Shown here in pieces: positions 18,470 to 26,986 of a DNA stretch of 64,000 bases. The notes beneath the pieces were generated by a model. The model had not been told where the DNA came from, did not search any database, and saw only the letters and a list, made by a program, of their open reading frames with translations. A program made the translations under genes and the position numbers. Numbering within the stretch: position 1 is the stretch's first letter; each line of letters starts with the position of its first letter. Source of the DNA: Bradyrhizobium sp. sBnM-33 (GTDB taxonomy: Bacteria; Pseudomonadota; Alphaproteobacteria; Rhizobiales; Xanthobacteraceae); assembly GCF_032917945.1 (NCBI RefSeq), contig NZ_CP136624.1:7998001-8062000 (forward strand), written 5' to 3'.

Positions 18470-18637
18470 TCAGGCGTGATAGCTCGGCGACTTCCGCGCT
18501 ATGCCGTCGAACGCGTCGAGCAGCCGCTCGCGCCAGGCATAGAGCGGATCGTCTTCCGTCAGCAGCTTGAACGGGCTGACCACGCGCGCCCACTGGAACG
18601 CGCCGAACATGATGTAATCCGCATAGTTCGCCGCCGC
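18470..18637 (-). pseudogene. C-terminal fragment of a glutathione S-transferase
   Basis: Encodes NYADYIMFGAFQWARVVSPF, then EDDPLYAWRERLLDAFDGIA, ending SPSYHA and a stop. This matches the last ~55 residues of the intact GST at 36238-36930, residue for residue apart from conservative changes. Nothing upstream of NYADY resembles a GST; the sequence breaks into the promoter side of the gene at 18730. It is a truncated duplicate with no start of its own. Confidence 0.88.
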
Positions 18638-18729
18638 CACAAGCGGAGGGCATGGATCGCGCCGCCGCTCCCGCGGAACGATTTCGCCAAGGCCAGCGTT
18701 GTGTTTTTCCGTCGATAGCGGAGACCATG

Positions 18730-18909
18730 ATGGCAAAGACCGCGCCTCCGATTCCCCCGGACAATCGAAGCCCCAAGGGCCCCGGCAGTGCGCCCCGCGT
18801 GCCCCTCGACACCACCAAGGGCCATCGCGACGACGAGAAGAACAACATCCGCGAACAGGCCGCGCACGGCAACCTGACGCAGAACACCAGCGGCCGGCGA
18901 TCGGGGTAA
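18730..18909 (+). CDS. Small polar protein with NxxxQ...GN...QNT motif (59 aa)
   Basis: MAKTAPPIPPDNRSPKGPGS, then DDEKNNIREQAAHGNLTQNT and a basic end. The N-x-x-E-Q-x-x-x-G-N-x-x-Q-N-T pattern is shared by small, disordered hypothetical proteins in Bradyrhizobium-type genomes (recalled, not searched). GGAG lies 6 bases before the second of two adjacent ATGs, which was taken as the start. Its promoter side abuts the truncated GST fragment on the other strand. Function unknown. Confidence 0.7.
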   Translation: MAKTAPPIPPDNRSPKGPGSAPRVPLDTTKGHRDDEKNNIREQAAHGNLTQNTSGRRSG

Positions 18910-18952
18910 GGTGTTCAATCGCGTTCTTCAGATTCGAATGTCAAACAGCAGT

Positions 18953-19012
18953 AGGATGGGTGGAGCGACTTATCCGCCGTAGCTCAACGAGCGAAGGCGG
19001 AAGCTAAGCTTT
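18953..19012. repeat. Half of a palindromic repeat, type E (GTAGGGTGGG ... GTAGCTCAA)
   Basis: CAGTAGGATGGGTGGAGCGA, then CTTATCCGCCGTAGCTCAAC and GAGCGAAGGCGGAAG. This is the left half of the repeat seen whole at 63131-63239. It ends against the uvrB stop codon. Confidence 0.7.
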
Positions 19013-19015
19013 GAT

Positions 19016-22000
19016 CTACCTCTTCTTCCATCCACCCCGATGCCCGGGCGCACCGCCGCTCGAGCGTGGCGCAGGCCCGAACTCCGGTCCCGACTGCCGC
19101 GAGTCCGTGGGCTGGAAGATTTTGCTGCCGCTGCCGATCTCGGGCTTGCGCGGTTTGGCGCCGCTGGGGCGGTAGGGCAGCGATTCCGGGCCGTGCATTT
19201 CGTCGAGGTGGGGTTTGTGGACTTTGGAGGTGGAAGGACCGCCGCTGCGGCTCACCCCACCCCGACCGCCTGCGGCGGTCGACCCTCCCCCTCCAGGGGA
19301 GGGTGAAGAGGCGCCGCGCTTCTTCATCGCTGATGTCGGCAGGTTCGCGGCTTCGCCGTACTTCTTCGTGCCCGCGTACGCGCCGGCCCTGCCCTGCACG
19401 GCGCGCTGTTTTGCGGTGGGGTCGTCGACCACGGCCATTTCCGTCGCGCGCAGGCGCTTGACTTCGTCGCGGAGTCTGGCGGCTTCTTCGAAGTTCAGAT
19501 CGGCGGCGGCTTCGCGCATGCGGGTTTCGAGGTCGTTCAGCACAGCCTCGAAATTGTGGCCGATCGAGATGACGTCGTCCGCCATGCCGCCGTCGCCGAT
19601 CTCGACCAGCACGTGGTCGCGCTCGTAGACGGAGTTGAGGATGTCGCCGATCGACTTTTTCACACTCTCCGGCGTGATGCCGTTGGCGGTGTTGTATTCG
19701 ACCTGCTTTTCGCGGCGGCGGTTGGTTTCGGCGATGGCGCGCTCCATCGAGCCGGTCATCTGGTCGGCGTAGAGGATCACCTTGCCGTCGACATTGCGCG
19801 CGGCGCGGCCGATGGTCTGGATCAGCGAGGTCTCGCTGCGCAAAAAGCCTTCCTTGTCGGCGTCGAGGATCGCAACCAGCGCGCATTCGGGAATGTCGAG
19901 GCCTTCGCGCAACAAATTGATGCCGACCAGCGCGTCGAAGGCGCCGAGGCGGAGATCGCGGATAATTTCGATGCGTTCGATGGTATCGATATCGCTGTGC
20001 ATGTAGCGCACGCGAATGCCCTGCTCGTGCAGATACTCGGTGAGGTCTTCCGCCATCCGTTTTGTCAGCACCGTGATCAGCGAGCGATAACCCGCAGCAG
20101 CGGTGGCGCGCACTTCGCCGACGAGATCGTCGACCTGCGTGCGCGCCGGACGAATGTCGACCGGCGGATCGATCAGCCCGGTCGGGCGGATCACCTGCTC
20201 CACGAACACGCCGCCGCTTTCGTTCAGCTCCCAGCCGCCCGGCGTCGCCGACACCGCGACCGTCTGCGGGCGCATCATGTCCCATTCCTCAAACCGCAGC
20301 GGGCGGTTGTCCATGCAGGAGGGTAGCCTGAAACCGTATTCGGCGAGCGTCGCCTTGCGGCGGAAATCGCCGCGGAACATGCCGCCGATCTGCGGCACGG
20401 TGACGTGGCTTTCGTCGGCGAACACCAGCGCGTTATCGGGCACGTATTCGAACAGTGTCGGCGGCGGCTCGCCGGGGCGGCGCCCGGTGAGGTAGCGCGA
20501 ATAGTTCTCGATGCCGGCGCAGCTTCCGGTCGCTTCCATCATTTCGAGGTCGAAGGTGGTGCGCTGCTCCAGCCGCTGCGCTTCCAGCAGGCGGCCCTGG
20601 TTGTTGAGCTCGTCGAGCCGCAGCTTCAGCTCAGACTTGATCGACTTGATCGCCTGCACCAGCGTCGGCCGCGGCGTCACATAGTGCGAGTTGGCGTAGA
20701 TCTTGATGAATTCGAGATCGTCCTGCTTGTGGCCGGTGAGCGGATCGAACTCCTCGATATTCTCGACGGTGTCGCCGAACAGGTTCACGCGCCAGGCGCG
20801 GTCCTCATAGTGCGCCGGGAAGATGTCGATGACGTCGCCGCGGACGCGAAACGTGCCGCGGGTGAAATCGGCCTGGGTGCGCTTGTACTGCAGCGCGACG
20901 AGGTCGGCGATCAACTGCCGCTGGTCGATGCGCTCGCCCTTCTTCAGCGCAAAGGTCATCGCGGTGTAGGTCTCGACCGAGCCGATACCGTAGATGCACG
21001 ACACGGAGGCCACGATGATGACGTCGTCGCGCTCCAGCAGCGCGCGCGTCGCCGAATGGCGCATGCGGTCGATCTGCTCGTTGATGGACGAATCCTTTTC
21101 GATGTAGGTGTCGGTGCGCGGGACGTAAGCCTCGGGTTGGTAGTAGTCGTAGTACGAGACGAAATACTCGACCGCGTTGTCGGGAAAAAAGTTCTTGAAC
21201 TCGCCATAGAGCTGGGCGGCCAGCGTCTTGTTCGGCGCGAGGATGAGGGCCGGGCGCTGCGTCGCCTCGATCACCTTGGCCATGGTGTAGGTTTTTCCCG
21301 AGCCGGTGACGCCGAGCAGCACCTGGGTGCGGTCGTTGCGGTTGATGCCTTCGACCAGTTCGGCGATTGCGGTGGGCTGGTCGCCTTTCGGCTGGTATTC
21401 GGATTTGATCTCGAAGCGCACGCCGCCTTCGGATTTTTCTGGGCGCGGCGGCCGGTGCGGCGTCCAGACTTTGAGCTGGCCGTTGTCGCCGCGAAATTCG
21501 GGACGGCCATCGCGGATCAGGCTTTCCAGCGCATCGGCGGTGGCTTTGACGCCGAGAGCTTCCATCTTGTTGCGCGGTGGGCGGGCGAGCGCTTCCTCGT
21601 CGTCTTCCGCGGTCGGCAGGCCGAGCTGGCGCGCGAGTTCGGGATCGAGGGTCGGGATGGTGGCCGCGGTGCCGTAGTTGGCTTGGGGGGATTCGTTGAG
21701 GCCGGAGTTAGGGACTTCGTTGAGGCCGGGACTCGTGGAGGCACCCCCACCCCAACCCTCCCCCGCAGGCGGGAGAGGGGGCGCAGGTTGCGCATTCACC
21801 GATTCATTCTCGCCGACCGAACCCGGTGTGAGTCGCCTGGAGCCCTCTCCCGTTTGCGGGGGAGGGTTGGGTGGGGGCAAGCCACGCGACGAACTGCTAG
21901 ACGTATCGCGCTTCGCAACAGTCTCGCTCGTTCCCTTCGTCGAGGCTCGCGCGCGATGGGCGGCGGCCTCGCCGCCGGCGCGGCGGTCCCAGGAATTGTC

Positions 22001-22168
22001 CGGCGGCGGCTGCAGGCCGGTGCCCGAGCCCATGCCGGCATCGCCACGGTTGATGGCGGGATTGAGCAGTTCCGCCAGCGCCGGTCCGATTGGTTGCACC
22101 TCGGGCCGATGCGCCTTGGATTTCGGGGTTTTGCCTGATTTTTTGGGAGCGTCCGGTTTCTTCGCCAT
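19016..22168 (-). CDS. uvrB: Excinuclease ABC subunit B with long repeat-bearing extensions
   Basis: The damage-verifying helicase of nucleotide excision repair, acting with UvrA and UvrC. At 1050 residues it is far longer than the usual ~670-720. Residues 1-250 are a Pro/Ala/Ser-rich extension. The core starts at [20 protein letters not shown], with Walker A GVTGSGKT (286-293), the beta-hairpin [20 protein letters not shown], the DESH Walker B and the helicase C motifs through IGRAARN. A UvrC-binding UVR motif ([20 protein letters not shown]) and a ~110-residue basic, Gly-rich tail follow. Two palindromic repeat elements lie within the reading frame, at 21742-21878 (about residues 97-143) and 19252-19306 (residues 955-973), both in non-core parts. 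Monocistronic as far as can be seen; SOS control cannot be judged. Confidence 0.95.
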   Translation of the reverse strand: MAKKPDAPKKSGKTPKSKAHRPEVQPIGPALAELLNPAINRGDAGMGSGTGLQPPPDNSWDRRAGGEAAAHRARASTKGTSETVAKRDTSSSSSRGLPPPNPPPQTGEGSRRLTPGSVGENESVNAQPAPPLPPAGEGWGGGASTSPGLNEVPNSGLNESPQANYGTAATIPTLDPELARQLGLPTAEDDEEALARPPRNKMEALGVKATADALESLIRDGRPEFRGDNGQLKVWTPHRPPRPEKSEGGVRFEIKSEYQPKGDQPTAIAELVEGINRNDRTQVLLGVTGSGKTYTMAKVIEATQRPALILAPNKTLAAQLYGEFKNFFPDNAVEYFVSYYDYYQPEAYVPRTDTYIEKDSSINEQIDRMRHSATRALLERDDVIIVASVSCIYGIGSVETYTAMTFALKKGERIDQRQLIADLVALQYKRTQADFTRGTFRVRGDVIDIFPAHYEDRAWRVNLFGDTVENIEEFDPLTGHKQDDLEFIKIYANSHYVTPRPTLVQAIKSIKSELKLRLDELNNQGRLLEAQRLEQRTTFDLEMMEATGSCAGIENYSRYLTGRRPGEPPPTLFEYVPDNALVFADESHVTVPQIGGMFRGDFRRKATLAEYGFRLPSCMDNRPLRFEEWDMMRPQTVAVSATPGGWELNESGGVFVEQVIRPTGLIDPPVDIRPARTQVDDLVGEVRATAAAGYRSLITVLTKRMAEDLTEYLHEQGIRVRYMHSDIDTIERIEIIRDLRLGAFDALVGINLLREGLDIPECALVAILDADKEGFLRSETSLIQTIGRAARNVDGKVILYADQMTGSMERAIAETNRRREKQVEYNTANGITPESVKKSIGDILNSVYERDHVLVEIGDGGMADDVISIGHNFEAVLNDLETRMREAAADLNFEEAARLRDEVKRLRATEMAVVDDPTAKQRAVQGRAGAYAGTKKYGEAANLPTSAMKKRGASSPSPGGGGSTAAGGRGGVSRSGGPSTSKVHKPHLDEMHGPESLPYRPSGAKPRKPEIGSGSKIFQPTDSRQSGPEFGPAPRSSGGAPGHRGGWKKR
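19252..19306. repeat. Palindromic repeat, type F, inside the uvrB 3' extension
   Basis: TCACCCCACCCCGACCGCCT, then GACCCTCCCCCTCCAGGGGA and GGGTGAAG. The same modules form the intergenic copies at 46918-47085. In uvrB it is translated, in reverse, as [19 protein letters not shown]. Confidence 0.85.
21742..21878. repeat. Palindromic repeat pair inside the uvrB 5' extension
   Basis: ACCCCCACCCCAACCCTCCC at the left and GGGAGGGTTGGGTGGGGGC at the right form a long inverted repeat around about 90 bases. The arms are translated as [15 protein letters not shown] and [15 protein letters not shown]. Confidence 0.85.
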
Positions 22169-22284
22169 GCGGCGAATATGGGACGAGTCAGCCGGAGAGA
22201 AAAGGGCAAATGACCGCGCGAAAGCGCGCGCTTCCGTCTGTCAGCAGATGTCAGCAAGACCGCAATTGGGAACCGTCGCACGCC

Positions 22285-22491
22285 TCAAACGTGAACGTCG
22301 CCACTATCCGCTCTGGCCGGCGCTGCCTTGACGATATCCATATGAATGCCGCCGCAGCGCATGCATCGCATGGTCCAGTACTCGGCACCGGCGCGGCCGG
22401 GGATGATACGCAGCACCGCGAGCGAGGCCGAGCAATCCGGGCAATTCGAGAGCACCGGCGTCGCCTGCAGGGTTTGCTCGGGCGTGGGCAA
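22285..22491 (-). CDS. Small zinc-ribbon-like protein (start uncertain)
   Basis: The C-terminal part contains SNCPDCSASLAVLRIIPGRA, then YWTMRCMRCGGIHMDIVKAA, i.e. a CxxC pair 27 residues apart from a second CxxC, which suggests a single zinc ribbon. The sequence pattern (CPxC, R-I-x-P-G, C-x-x-C-G) is common in small hypothetical proteins of Rhizobiales. The frame has no ATG. A TTG at 22491 gives 68 residues; a GTG at 22704 is open but would overlap the neighbouring gene entirely. It follows the gene at 22506-22754 closely, so the two are probably one transcript. Confidence 0.6.
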   Translation of the reverse strand: MPTPEQTLQATPVLSNCPDCSASLAVLRIIPGRAGAEYWTMRCMRCGGIHMDIVKAAPARADSGDVHV

Positions 22492-22505
22492 CGAGATCTG
22501 ATCGA

Positions 22506-22754
22506 CTAAGGCGAGCTTGGGCGTTCCACTCGGGGCGTTGGCGTTGTCGTGGCGAACCGCGGCATGAAGCGATCGATATGGGCTTTCGCATCCGCGATCG
22601 CCGCTTCCGGATCCGACCAGGCGAAGCCGACTTCGAGGATCGGAAACGCCATGCCATCGATTACCACTGGCTCCTGGTCGGCCCGTTGAATCCTGGCGTG
22701 CCACAGCCCTCTCCCTGCTTCGAACGACTGAATTTCAAAGCCGCCATAGATCAT
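22506..22754 (-). CDS. Small hypothetical protein (82 aa)
   Basis: MIYGGFEIQSFEAGRGLWHA, then VVIDGMAFPILEVGFAWSDP and EAAIADAKAHIDRF. It looks like a small alpha/beta protein (two to three strands and a C-terminal helix with a DAKAHID motif) of the kind found in multiple copies in Bradyrhizobium-like genomes. A purine-rich GGGGG lies about 8 bases before the ATG. It directly precedes the zinc-ribbon-like gene. Function unknown. Confidence 0.68.
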   Translation of the reverse strand: MIYGGFEIQSFEAGRGLWHARIQRADQEPVVIDGMAFPILEVGFAWSDPEAAIADAKAHIDRFMPRFATTTPTPRVERPSSP

Positions 22755-22867
22755 GGCGCGACCCCCGGAATTGCGCATGGCACGAGCAGAGCACGGCGCG
22801 GTGGAGGCAGATGTGAAGGAGTTCACATGTCGCGGCGGTTTTTTTGGAGGGCGTCGCCCGGGCCGGC

Positions 22868-22992
22868 GTTCCCCGGATGCTGCGCAGCGCGCTAGCGATG
22901 CGCTGCTGTTCCGGGGTCCATCTGTCTGGCGAGACGCATGGGTCCCGGCTCTGCGTCGCGTCACTGCGTGCCGCAACGCGTCCGGGACATGA
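22868..22992. repeat. Dispersed repeat, type C
   Basis: TTCCCCGGATGCTGCGCAGC at the left, CTGTTCCGGGGTCCATCTGT in the middle and CGCAACGCGTCCGGGACATG at the right. It shares its GCGTCCGGGACA and CTCTGCG-CGCGTCACT modules with 6051-6180. Confidence 0.7.
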
Positions 22993-22999
22993 GAGTCTT

Positions 23000-24220
23000 T
23001 CACCGCCGCGCCAAAATATGATCCGCGAGCACCACCGCGTCGTCGCCGACGCCTGAGAGGAACGAGGAGTTCATCTTCGACAGCCATTGCAGGCCGAGGA
23101 AATACAGGCCTGATACGGCTGAGATGCCGTTGCGGTGAACCGCCTCGCCGCGGGCATCGAGGACCGGGATATCGATCCAGCCGAAATCGACGCCGTAGCC
23201 GGTGGCCCAGATGATCGAAGAGATGTCCTCCGCGGCGAGGTCGAGGCGCGTGAGCGGTGCGATGACGCAGGGCGGGTCGGGAAGCGTCGCGCGGGCGCCG
23301 GGTTCTTCAGGCAGTTCCAGGCGGCGCCGTTTCACATATTCGTCGACGGTATCGAGGAAGGTGGTGAAGGCGATGTCGCCATCGCCAAGGCTTTTGTCCA
23401 GGCCCGGCGCGATGTCGAGCACGCCGCCATCCGCGGCGTCGAGACGTCCGAGTAAAATCATGCCGCGGGCGGCGAAGTCGCGGAAATCGATGCTGCGGCC
23501 GCCATAGGCGCCCGAAATCACCGGGCCGAGGCGCGCGGGTCCGCGCTCCTCCGGAGTGATCTGGTCGAACTGCATTTCGGCGAGCCACCAGATCAGGTCG
23601 CGGCTGCGGTAGCGGCGCGGCAGGCGGCGATGCCGTCCGACCGAGAGATAGACGCGCCGGCCGGCCTGCAACAATTCCTCGGCGATCTGCGCGCCGGACG
23701 CGCCGGCGCCGGCCACCAGCACCGCGCCGGGCGGAAGCTGTTCGGGATTCCTGTAGCCGGCGGCGCTCACCTGAAACACCGGATGATCGCGCAACAGGTC
23801 CGGGATAACGCTGCGTTGATAGGGTCCGGTGGCGACAACGACATTGTCGGCTTCGATCCTGCCATCCGTGGTCTCCGCGATAAAGCGCCCGCCGTCGCGC
23901 TGCGACAGCCGCGTCACCGCGACGCCGCAGCGGATCGGCGGCGCGACGAAATCCGCATAGGCCTCGATAAATTTGATGATGGTGGCCGTATCCGAAAACC
24001 CGTCGGGATCGCTGTGCGGAAACGGAAACTCCGGCAGCCGCACCGACCAGTTCGGAAACTGGAATTTCAATCCGTCCCAGCGTTCGCTGCGCCAGCGTTC
24101 GGCGATCCGGTGGCGCTCGAGCACCAGATGCGATAGTCCGCGCTGCTTGAGGCGGTGGCTCATCACGAGGCCGGCCTGGCCGCCGCCGATCACCAGCGTT
24201 TCAATCTTCTCATCCGGCAT
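23000..24220 (-). CDS. FAD/NAD(P)-dependent monooxygenase (YUCCA/FMO-like)
   Basis: A 406-residue flavoprotein. FAD-binding motif TLVIGGGQAGLVMSHRL, then the WRSERWDGLKFQFPNW segment typical of class B-like bacterial monooxygenases, and the second dinucleotide motif VLVAGAGASGAQIAEELLQA for NADPH. Near the C-terminus are IIWATGYGVDFGWIDIPVLD and GLYFLGLQWLSKMNSSFLSG. It probably hydroxylates or oxygenates a small substrate such as an amine, sulfide or ketone. The start MPDEKIETLV overlaps the stop of the upstream LysR gene by 11 bases, making a two-gene operon with the regulator first. Confidence 0.9.
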   Translation of the reverse strand: MPDEKIETLVIGGGQAGLVMSHRLKQRGLSHLVLERHRIAERWRSERWDGLKFQFPNWSVRLPEFPFPHSDPDGFSDTATIIKFIEAYADFVAPPIRCGVAVTRLSQRDGGRFIAETTDGRIEADNVVVATGPYQRSVIPDLLRDHPVFQVSAAGYRNPEQLPPGAVLVAGAGASGAQIAEELLQAGRRVYLSVGRHRRLPRRYRSRDLIWWLAEMQFDQITPEERGPARLGPVISGAYGGRSIDFRDFAARGMILLGRLDAADGGVLDIAPGLDKSLGDGDIAFTTFLDTVDEYVKRRRLELPEEPGARATLPDPPCVIAPLTRLDLAAEDISSIIWATGYGVDFGWIDIPVLDARGEAVHRNGISAVSGLYFLGLQWLSKMNSSFLSGVGDDAVVLADHILARR

Positions 24221-25115
24221 GTCTGTGGCCCCTGCGGCGTGTGGCGGGCTCCGCTGCCGCGCGAACGATCCAGCGCCGGAACGCGGCGAAATCGCGCTGC
24301 CCGGTACTGAAGCCGCGATAGACCAGATACCAGCGCATGCCTTTCGGCACACTTAACGCAAACGGCGCGACCAGCCGGCCGGCGGCGAGGTCGTCGTCAA
24401 TATAGGGCCGGATGCCCATGGCGATGCCGAGGCCGTCGACGGCGGCCTGCAGCGCCTGGCCGTAAAATTCGAACTCCGGTCCGCGGGCGCTGATGCGGGC
24501 GGTGCCGGCGGCCTCGAGCCATGACGGCCAATCGTCAGGCGAATGCGCCACCCGCAGCAGCGTCGGCCCCTTCAGATCGCCAGGACGTTTGAGCGCGTTG
24601 GCAAGGCGCGGCGCGCAGACCGGAAGCAGATCGGCGGCAAACAACGGCTCGGCGATCAGGCCGGGCCATTCGCCGTCGCCGAGCTTGATGCCGCAGCTCC
24701 AGTCCTCGCCGAACGGCACCGCGGCGCCGCCGGTGGTGATGCGGACGTCGATATCGGGTTCTTGCTTGCGGAAATCCGCCAGCCGCGGGATCAACCACCT
24801 CATCGCAAAGGTCGGACCGACGCCAATGGTCAGCACCCGCACGCTTGCAGGCGCGGTCACCTGCGCGGTCAGGCTCGCCAGCGCGTCGAAGATCGGCGTC
24901 AGCCCGTTCTGATAGGCGCGGCCGGCGGCGGTCGTAACGAGGCGGTTGGCCTTGCGCTCGAACAGCGCCACGCCCAGCCGCTCCTCCAACAGATGCACCA
25001 TCCGGCTGACGGCGGCGGCGGAAACGTTGAGCTCGATGCCGGCGGCGGCGAAGCTGCCGGTGCGCGCCGCGGCTTCGAACGCCTTGATGCCGTTGAGAAA
25101 GAGCAGCCGCCGCAC
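24210..25115 (-). CDS. LysR family regulator (GcvA-like)
   Basis: A 301-residue transcription factor. The N-terminal winged helix-turn-helix reads FLNGIKAFEAAARTGSFAAA, then NVSAAAVSRMVHLLEERLGV and LFERKANRLVTTAAGRAY. The effector domain carries the GcvA-type PFGEDWSCGIKLGDGEWPGL segment. An upstream in-frame ATG (25229) would add 38 unrelated residues. A GTG at 25115 preceded by GAGG gives the normal LysR length and conserved beginning, so it was chosen. It is co-transcribed with the flavin monooxygenase, which it probably regulates (inference). Confidence 0.92.
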   Translation of the reverse strand: MRRLLFLNGIKAFEAAARTGSFAAAGIELNVSAAAVSRMVHLLEERLGVALFERKANRLVTTAAGRAYQNGLTPIFDALASLTAQVTAPASVRVLTIGVGPTFAMRWLIPRLADFRKQEPDIDVRITTGGAAVPFGEDWSCGIKLGDGEWPGLIAEPLFAADLLPVCAPRLANALKRPGDLKGPTLLRVAHSPDDWPSWLEAAGTARISARGPEFEFYGQALQAAVDGLGIAMGIRPYIDDDLAAGRLVAPFALSVPKGMRWYLVYRGFSTGQRDFAAFRRWIVRAAAEPATRRRGHRHAG

Positions 25116-25235
25116 ATGACCCTCAGGAAAACTGATGTCATGCAAGATAGCTCGATTTGCCGGGCATTCACAAGCAAGGCTTGCCATGACCGTGCACAAG
25201 CGGCGCGCTCGGTCGTCGCGCAGCGCCACCGAACG

Positions 25236-25682
25236 TTACGGCTTTAGATCCAGCAGGGCCCTGCCGCTTGCCAAGTCGGCAGGAACCGAAACCTGTTCGT
25301 GGACAATCAGCCATTTGCCATTGGTCTTGCGCCAACCAGCGGTCCAGCGCAGCCAAAAATCAGTTTTGTGGCCATTCTTCAGCGTTCCAACGATGCGGTG
25401 GAGGCAATAGCTGAATGCCACGTTATCATCTGCGCTGACGCTTACATCGGGAAACTCGACGTCAAGCGGACCTTGATAGGACTCGAAAAACTCGTGCCAG
25501 TGTTTCACAAACGCGTCGGCGCCCACCGCTTGCAGCGGTGGAAGGATGTCGAAGGAAACGATTTCCGGGGCAAAGACAGCCATGCATCCGTCGACGTCTT
25601 TGGCGCCTAACGCTTTTGCAAAGCGGTCTATCGACTCCCGGATTGCGGCTTCGTTCTCGTTTCTGTTTTCTTCGATGGTCAT
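25236..25682 (-). CDS. NTF2-like / SnoaL-type protein
   Basis: A 148-residue protein with the cone-shaped NTF2 fold: AIRESIDRFAKALGAKDVDG, MAVFAPEIVSFDILPPLQAV, then a KHWHEFFESY helix, VAFSYCLHRIVGTLKNGHKT and RWTAGWRKTNGKWLIVHEQV. Members of this group (SgcJ/ketosteroid-isomerase-like) bind small hydrophobic ligands and are usually annotated without a precise role. A start 15 codons upstream is open; MTIEENRNEN was chosen because it is the common opening. It lies upstream of the LysR gene, 120 bases away. Confidence 0.87.
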   Translation of the reverse strand: MTIEENRNENEAAIRESIDRFAKALGAKDVDGCMAVFAPEIVSFDILPPLQAVGADAFVKHWHEFFESYQGPLDVEFPDVSVSADDNVAFSYCLHRIVGTLKNGHKTDFWLRWTAGWRKTNGKWLIVHEQVSVPADLASGRALLDLKP

Positions 25683-25884
25683 GGTTTTTCTCGCGCCTAG
25701 GGTTGTAGTGCGGGCATTGGCCTTCATCGGGCCGCCGCGAACAAGCCGTGACGAGTGCGAGCTCCAAGTGCTAATTTAAGGGCGAACTTCACTGTCGGCG
25801 CTCGCTTGCTGCTCGCAATATAGTAAGTGGAAGCTGCTTGAGGCAATTGGGCGCGCCGCCGTCCCGGACGCCTTCATGCGGTCG

Positions 25885-25990
25885 CGGAAGAGCCGCCGCC
25901 GCACAGGACCCTCAGGAAAGCTTATGGCAGGACAAGATAACTCAGTTTGCGTGTGGGCGACAAGCGAGGCACAAGCATGGGTGTAGTAGC
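25885..25990 (-). pseudogene. Remnant of a LysR gene 5' end and leader
   Basis: The stretch GCCGCCGCACAGGACCCTCA, followed by GGAAAG, aligns with the start-codon region of the LysR gene at 25090-25140 (GCCGCCGCACATGACCCTCA, GGAAAA). The match continues imperfectly for another ~50 bases into the leader (ACAAGATAACTCAGTTTGC against GCAAGATAGCTCGATTTGC). Only the first few codons and the promoter side remain. It is followed by type D repeats. Confidence 0.6.
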
Positions 25991-26021
25991 CTTGGGTTGA
26001 ATCAGTGCCGCCGGCTTCAAG

Positions 26022-26160
26022 CTCGCCCCGCTCTTCGCGGGGAGAGGTCGGCGCGAAGCGCCGGGGTGAGGGCTGCTTCCGCGAGTCCGACTGTGAGTGA
26101 GTTCGCGGAAGCAGCCCCTCACCCCGACCCTCTCCCCGCTAAGGGCGGGGAGAGGGAGCA
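26022..26160. repeat. Inverted pair of palindromic repeats, type D
   Basis: CTCGCCCCGCTCTTCGCGGG, then GAGGTCGGCGCGAAGCGCCG and GGGTGAGGGCTGCTTCCGCG. The mirror half GTTCGCGGAAGCAGCCCCTC, ACCCCGACCCTCTCCCCGCT follows. The whole could fold into one very long hairpin. It fills much of the 529-base gap between the NTF2-like gene and the TauE-type transporter. Confidence 0.85.
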
Positions 26161-26211
26161 GAGGCAGCGCGCTGCGCTTCAACGTGAGGCTGGCTTGCGC
26201 AGGAGATTTTC

Positions 26212-26973
26212 GTGACGCCGCTGATGATCGCAGCCCTGGGTGTGCTGATGGTGGCCACCGCGTTTCTGTCCGGCCTGTTCGGCATGGCCGGCGGAATGAT
26301 CCTGATCGGCGTGCTGTTGATGCTGATGCCGCTGCCCACCGCGATGGTGCTGCACGCGATCACGCAGATGGCCTCCAATGGCTGGCGCGCGTTTCTGTGG
26401 CGGGCGCATATCCGCTGGCGGCCGGTGTTCGTCTATCTGATCGGGTGCGCGCTGGCGCTCGGCGTCTGGTCGCTCACCCGCTACGTGCCAGACAAGCCCA
26501 TTGCACTGCTGTTGCTCGGGGCCACGCCGTTCATGGCGCGGCTGATGCCGAAGAACCTCAAGCCGAACCCGGACAGCATCTGGCAGGGCTCGTTCTACGG
26601 CTTCATCTGCATGGGGCTGATGCTGATGACCGGCGTCTCCGGCCCGCTGATGGACACGTTCTTTCTCGGCGGCAATTTCGGCCGCCGCGAGGTGGTCGCC
26701 ACCAAGGCAACCTGCCAGGTCGCCAGCCATCTCACCAAGCTGATCTATTTCGGCGGCATCATCGACCAGGCAGCGACGCTCGATCCCGTGCTGGCCGCAG
26801 TTGCGATCGCGGCCTCGATGCTCGGCACCACACTGGCGCGGCGCATCCTGGAAGCGATGAGCGATGCGCAGTTTCGCGCCTGGGCGAACCTGCTGATTAC
26901 GACGGTGGCCGGCTATTACATTCTCTACGGAAGCTGGCTGCTGCTCGTTCACGGCTCGGTTGCTTCCTTCTGA
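26212..26973 (+). CDS. TSUP (TauE/SafE) family membrane transporter
   Basis: A 253-residue inner-membrane protein with about seven to eight hydrophobic spans. The first conserved half is ATAFLSGLFGMAGGMILIGV, the TSUP signature with G-x-G-G-G-like spacing. The second half is MGLMLMTGVSGPLMDTFFLG and VVATKATCQVASHLTKLIYF. The family moves sulfur-containing anions or small organic acids out of the cell. The start is a GTG with AGGAG 6 bases upstream, a strong site. The small gene at 26987 follows after 13 bases and is probably co-transcribed. Confidence 0.9.
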   Translation: MTPLMIAALGVLMVATAFLSGLFGMAGGMILIGVLLMLMPLPTAMVLHAITQMASNGWRAFLWRAHIRWRPVFVYLIGCALALGVWSLTRYVPDKPIALLLLGATPFMARLMPKNLKPNPDSIWQGSFYGFICMGLMLMTGVSGPLMDTFFLGGNFGRREVVATKATCQVASHLTKLIYFGGIIDQAATLDPVLAAVAIAASMLGTTLARRILEAMSDAQFRAWANLLITTVAGYYILYGSWLLLVHGSVASF

Positions 26974-26986
26974 GGGGAGAGAGCTG

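Noticed and set aside
18984..20285. 433-codon frame on the minus strand overlapping the uvrB 3' half
   Set aside because: Out-of-frame reading of uvrB, Arg-rich throughout, with no conserved motif.
20405..22138. 577-codon open frame on the plus strand
   Set aside because: Shadow of uvrB on the other strand; no recognisable domain, and the composition is typical of reverse translation of GC-rich genes.
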